Shown here in pieces: positions 61,523 to 64,000 of a stretch of 64,000 nucleotides of DNA. This DNA comes from Pseudovibrio denitrificans JCM 12308 (lineage in GTDB: Bacteria; Pseudomonadota; Alphaproteobacteria; Rhizobiales; Stappiaceae), in contig NZ_BAZK01000003.1 of the NCBI RefSeq assembly GCF_001310815.1, positions 186,001 to 250,000 on the forward strand. Direction: 5' to 3'. A model generated the notes under the pieces. That model was not told the DNA's origin and did not search any database. It saw only the letters and a program-made list of their open reading frames with translations. The position numbers and the translations under genes are program-made. Within the stretch, counting starts at the first letter, position 1, and the number at the start of each line of letters is the position of its first letter.

Positions 61523-64000
61523 ATGTCTCTACTCCTCGATAAACTGAACTTTTTCGCAAAACAGGACACTGGTACCTTTGCAAACGGGCACGGTGTTACG
61601 ACGAACGAGAACAGAAACTGGGAAGACAGCTATCGAAAGCGATGGCAGTACGACAAGATCGTACGTTCAACCCATGGCGTGAACTGTACTGGGTCCTGCT
61701 CCTGGAAGATCTACGTGAAGGGCGGGATCATCACATGGGAAACCCAGCAAACGGATTACCCGCGTACCCGTCCAGATCTGCCGAACCATGAGCCGCGCGG
61801 TTGCTCTCGTGGTGCCAGTTATAGCTGGTACATCTACTCCGCAAACCGCGTAAAACACCCGCTCATTCGCTCCCGCCTTATCAAGCTGTGGCGGAAAGAG
61901 CGTACGGTGAAATCACCTGTGGCAGCATGGACTGCCATTCAGGAAGACCCGGCAAAACGCTCCGACTACATGAAGGTGCGCGGACACGGCGGTTTCGTGC
62001 GGGCCACATGGGAAGAGGTCAACGAAATCATCGCAGCAGCAAATGCTTACACCGCGAAGAAATGGGGCCCGGACCGTGTTGTTGGTTTCTCGCCAATTCC
62101 GGCCATGTCCATGATCTCCTACGCAGCTGGAACACGCTACCTGTCCTTGCTTGGCGGCACTTGCATGTCGTTCTACGACTGGTACTGCGACCTGCCACCA
62201 GCCTCACCGCAGACATGGGGTGAGCAAACGGATGTGCCAGAATCCGCGGACTGGTACAACGCTGGTTTCCTGATGTTGTGGGGCTCCAACGTTCCGCAGA
62301 CCCGCACACCAGATGCGCACTTCTACACCGAGGTTCGCTACAAGGGCACCAAGTCAGTTGTGGTCTCTCCAGACTACTCAGAGGCTGCCAAGTTCTCTGA
62401 CCTCTGGCTCCATCCCAAGCAAGGCACAGATGCCGCGCTGGCGATGGCCATGGGCCACGTCATTTTGCGGGAATATCATTTAGACAGGCAGGCGGATTAC
62501 TTCGAAGAGTACTGCCGCAAATATTCCGATATGCCGCTGCTGGTTCGCCTCGTTAAAAAAGACGGCAATTACATCCCGGAACGCCTCATCAGAGCCTCAG
62601 AATTTGCTGATAAGCTGGGCGAAGAAAACAATCCGGAATGGAAGACTGTTGCTATCGATCGCAAATCGAAGAAGGTTGTGGTCCCTCATGGCTCCATCGG
62701 CTTCCGCTGGGGTGAAAAAGGTAAGTGGAATCTGGAAGAAAAAGACGGTGCAGGCAAAGACACAGATCTTGCCATGTCCTTCATCGACAAAGCCGATCAC
62801 GATGAGATCGCCGAAGTCGCTTTCCCATACTTCGGCAATCTCGAACACGATCACTTTGAAGGCACCAACCATGACAGTGTTATGGTCCGCAAGGTTCCCG
62901 TCAAAAAGCTCAAACTGACAGAAGGCGAAACACTCGTTGCCTCTGTATTTGATTTGTTCGTAGCAAACTACGGTTTGGACCGCGGTCTGGATGATCCAAA
63001 CTCCGCCAAATCCTATGATGAAGAGCTGCCTTACACACCTGCATGGGCAGAGAAGATCACCGGTGTTCCTAAAGATCACATCATCACGACCGCCCGCGAG
63101 TTTGCGACCAATGCGGAGAAGACCAACGGACGCTCGATGGTCATCCTCGGTGCTGGTTTGAACCACTGGTATCACATGGACATGAATTACCGCGGCATCA
63201 TCAATCTGCTGGTGATGTGCGGCTGTGTTGGTCAATCCGGTGGTGGCTGGAGCCACTATGTGGGGCAGGAAAAACTCCGCCCACAAACCGGCTGGACAGC
63301 CCTCGCATTTGCCTTGGACTGGGCACGCCCACCACGGCATATGAACTCTACCTCCTTCTTCTACGCGCACACAGACCAATGGCGCTACGAAACACTGAAG
63401 GTGGATGAGATTATCTCCCCAACCGCTCCTGAAGGAGATTGGAACGCATCGCTGATCGACTACAACATCCGTGCAGAACGGATGGGCTGGTTGCCATCCG
63501 CGCCTCAGCTACAAACTAACTCACTCCAGGTCGCCAAAGACGCAGAAGCGAGCGGGAAAGACGCAAAAGACTACGTTGCTCAGGAACTCAAATCAGGTAG
63601 CCTGAAACTGTCCTGTGAAGATCCGGATAACGAAGCCAACTGGCCACGTAACCTGTTCGTCTGGCGCTCCAATCTGCTGGGTTCCTCCGGTAAAGGCCAT
63701 GAATACTTCCTCCGTCACCTGCTTGGCACCGAACATGGTGTGCTGGGCAAAGATCTGGGAGAAGAAGGCCGTCAGCGTGCCAAGGAAGCTGTCTGGCACG
63801 ACAATGCACCAGAAGGAAAGCTAGACCTGCTGGTCACGCTGGACTTCCGTATGTCCACCACAGCGGTCTACTCCGATATCGTGCTGCCAACAGCAACATG
63901 GTACGAGAAAAACGACCTCAATACCTCAGACATGCACCCCTTCATCCACCCACTTTCCAGCGCAGCTGATCCTGCTTGGGAAGCGCGCAGCGACTGGGAA
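61523..64000 (+). CDS. narG: Respiratory nitrate reductase alpha subunit, 3' end outside the window
   Basis: Open from ATG 61523 to the last base, 826 codons of about 1250. The membrane-bound NarGHI enzyme reduces nitrate to nitrite with quinol electrons; NarG carries Mo-bisMGD and a 4Fe-4S cluster. The FS0 ligands are H51, C55, C59 and C94 (THGVNCTGSC and RGCSRG); His as first ligand is diagnostic of NarG. The Mo-ligand Asp lies in SFYDWYCDLPPASP (about residues 217-227). MILGAGLNHW-type motifs (here VILGAGLNHWYHMDMNYRG) follow. No Tat leader is seen, as NarG faces the cytoplasm. narHJI should follow outside the window. Confidence 0.96.
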   Translation, partial: MSLLLDKLNFFAKQDTGTFANGHGVTTNENRNWEDSYRKRWQYDKIVRSTHGVNCTGSCSWKIYVKGGIITWETQQTDYPRTRPDLPNHEPRGCSRGASYSWYIYSANRVKHPLIRSRLIKLWRKERTVKSPVAAWTAIQEDPAKRSDYMKVRGHGGFVRATWEEVNEIIAAANAYTAKKWGPDRVVGFSPIPAMSMISYAAGTRYLSLLGGTCMSFYDWYCDLPPASPQTWGEQTDVPESADWYNAGFLMLWGSNVPQTRTPDAHFYTEVRYKGTKSVVVSPDYSEAAKFSDLWLHPKQGTDAALAMAMGHVILREYHLDRQADYFEEYCRKYSDMPLLVRLVKKDGNYIPERLIRASEFADKLGEENNPEWKTVAIDRKSKKVVVPHGSIGFRWGEKGKWNLEEKDGAGKDTDLAMSFIDKADHDEIAEVAFPYFGNLEHDHFEGTNHDSVMVRKVPVKKLKLTEGETLVASVFDLFVANYGLDRGLDDPNSAKSYDEELPYTPAWAEKITGVPKDHIITTAREFATNAEKTNGRSMVILGAGLNHWYHMDMNYRGIINLLVMCGCVGQSGGGWSHYVGQEKLRPQTGWTALAFALDWARPPRHMNSTSFFYAHTDQWRYETLKVDEIISPTAPEGDWNASLIDYNIRAERMGWLPSAPQLQTNSLQVAKDAEASGKDAKDYVAQELKSGSLKLSCEDPDNEANWPRNLFVWRSNLLGSSGKGHEYFLRHLLGTEHGVLGKDLGEEGRQRAKEAVWHDNAPEGKLDLLVTLDFRMSTTAVYSDIVLPTATWYEKNDLNTSDMHPFIHPLSSAADPAWEARSDWE

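Noticed and set aside
61098-63379. Several minus-strand and alternative frames across narK2 and narG
   Set aside because: They overlap continuous, family-typical NarK and NarG reading frames and show no motifs.

Overview
The window looks like chromosome of a marine alphaproteobacterium, most probably a Pseudovibrio- or Stappiaceae-like member (inferred from gene order, moderate GC and protein character; not tested by search). It is mostly housekeeping chromosome. No prophage, insertion sequence, integrase or CRISPR array was seen.

Layout. 1-5.5 kb: the end of a fasciclin-domain protein, then a glycerol-3-phosphate ABC transporter (ugpB-ugpA-ugpE-ugpC). 5.6-7.5 kb: heme-utilisation pair hutW-hutX. 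7.5-9.5 kb: MAPEG protein; small heat-shock gene with a sigma-32 promoter and a ROSE-type RNA thermometer, followed by DUF1150. 9.5-15.4 kb (minus strand): conserved rnd-lptC-lptA-lptB-rpoN-hpf-ptsN block. Then tRNA-Leu(CAG), an NDUFA9-like NAD-binding protein, an unrecognised AT-richer two-gene unit (17.0-18.3 kb), uppP, GST-queG, SDR/TetR, hisC and marR. 25.5-37.5 kb (minus strand): the conserved obgE-proB-proA-nadD-rsfS-rlmH-envC-ctpA-deacetylase-rppH line, interrupted by a glycosyltransferase.

37.8-49.5 kb is the most unusual part. In many Alphaproteobacteria one or two GNAT acetyltransferase genes lie between rplU-rpmA and obgE. Here that slot holds twelve GNAT genes of the RimJ/RimL type: eleven in a tight same-strand array directly downstream of rplU-rpmA and a twelfth next to obgE. 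A cold-shock gene, a TetR-OsmC pair with matching palindromic operators and a CPBP-type membrane protease gene lie between them. Four GNAT junctions are 4-bp start/stop overlaps, so most of the array is probably one transcript.

50-64 kb: a chemotaxis receptor, tRNA-Ser(CGA), a methyltransferase, a Gfo/Idh/MocA oxidoreductase, a purine/ureide module (NCS2 permease, ureidoglycolate lyase, ureidoglycine aminohydrolase, LysR), and the start of a respiratory nitrate reductase operon (narK-narK-narG, narG running off the end).

Sequence quality. Nine recognisable genes (ugpA, ugpE, uppP, ctpA, envC, rlmH, the Gfo/Idh/MocA gene and both narK genes) are broken by single-base losses, eleven events in all, most of them in a short run of one base. 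Several are normally essential or highly conserved, so uncorrected consensus errors are a better explanation than gene decay. One GNAT gene instead carries a clean Trp-to-amber substitution.
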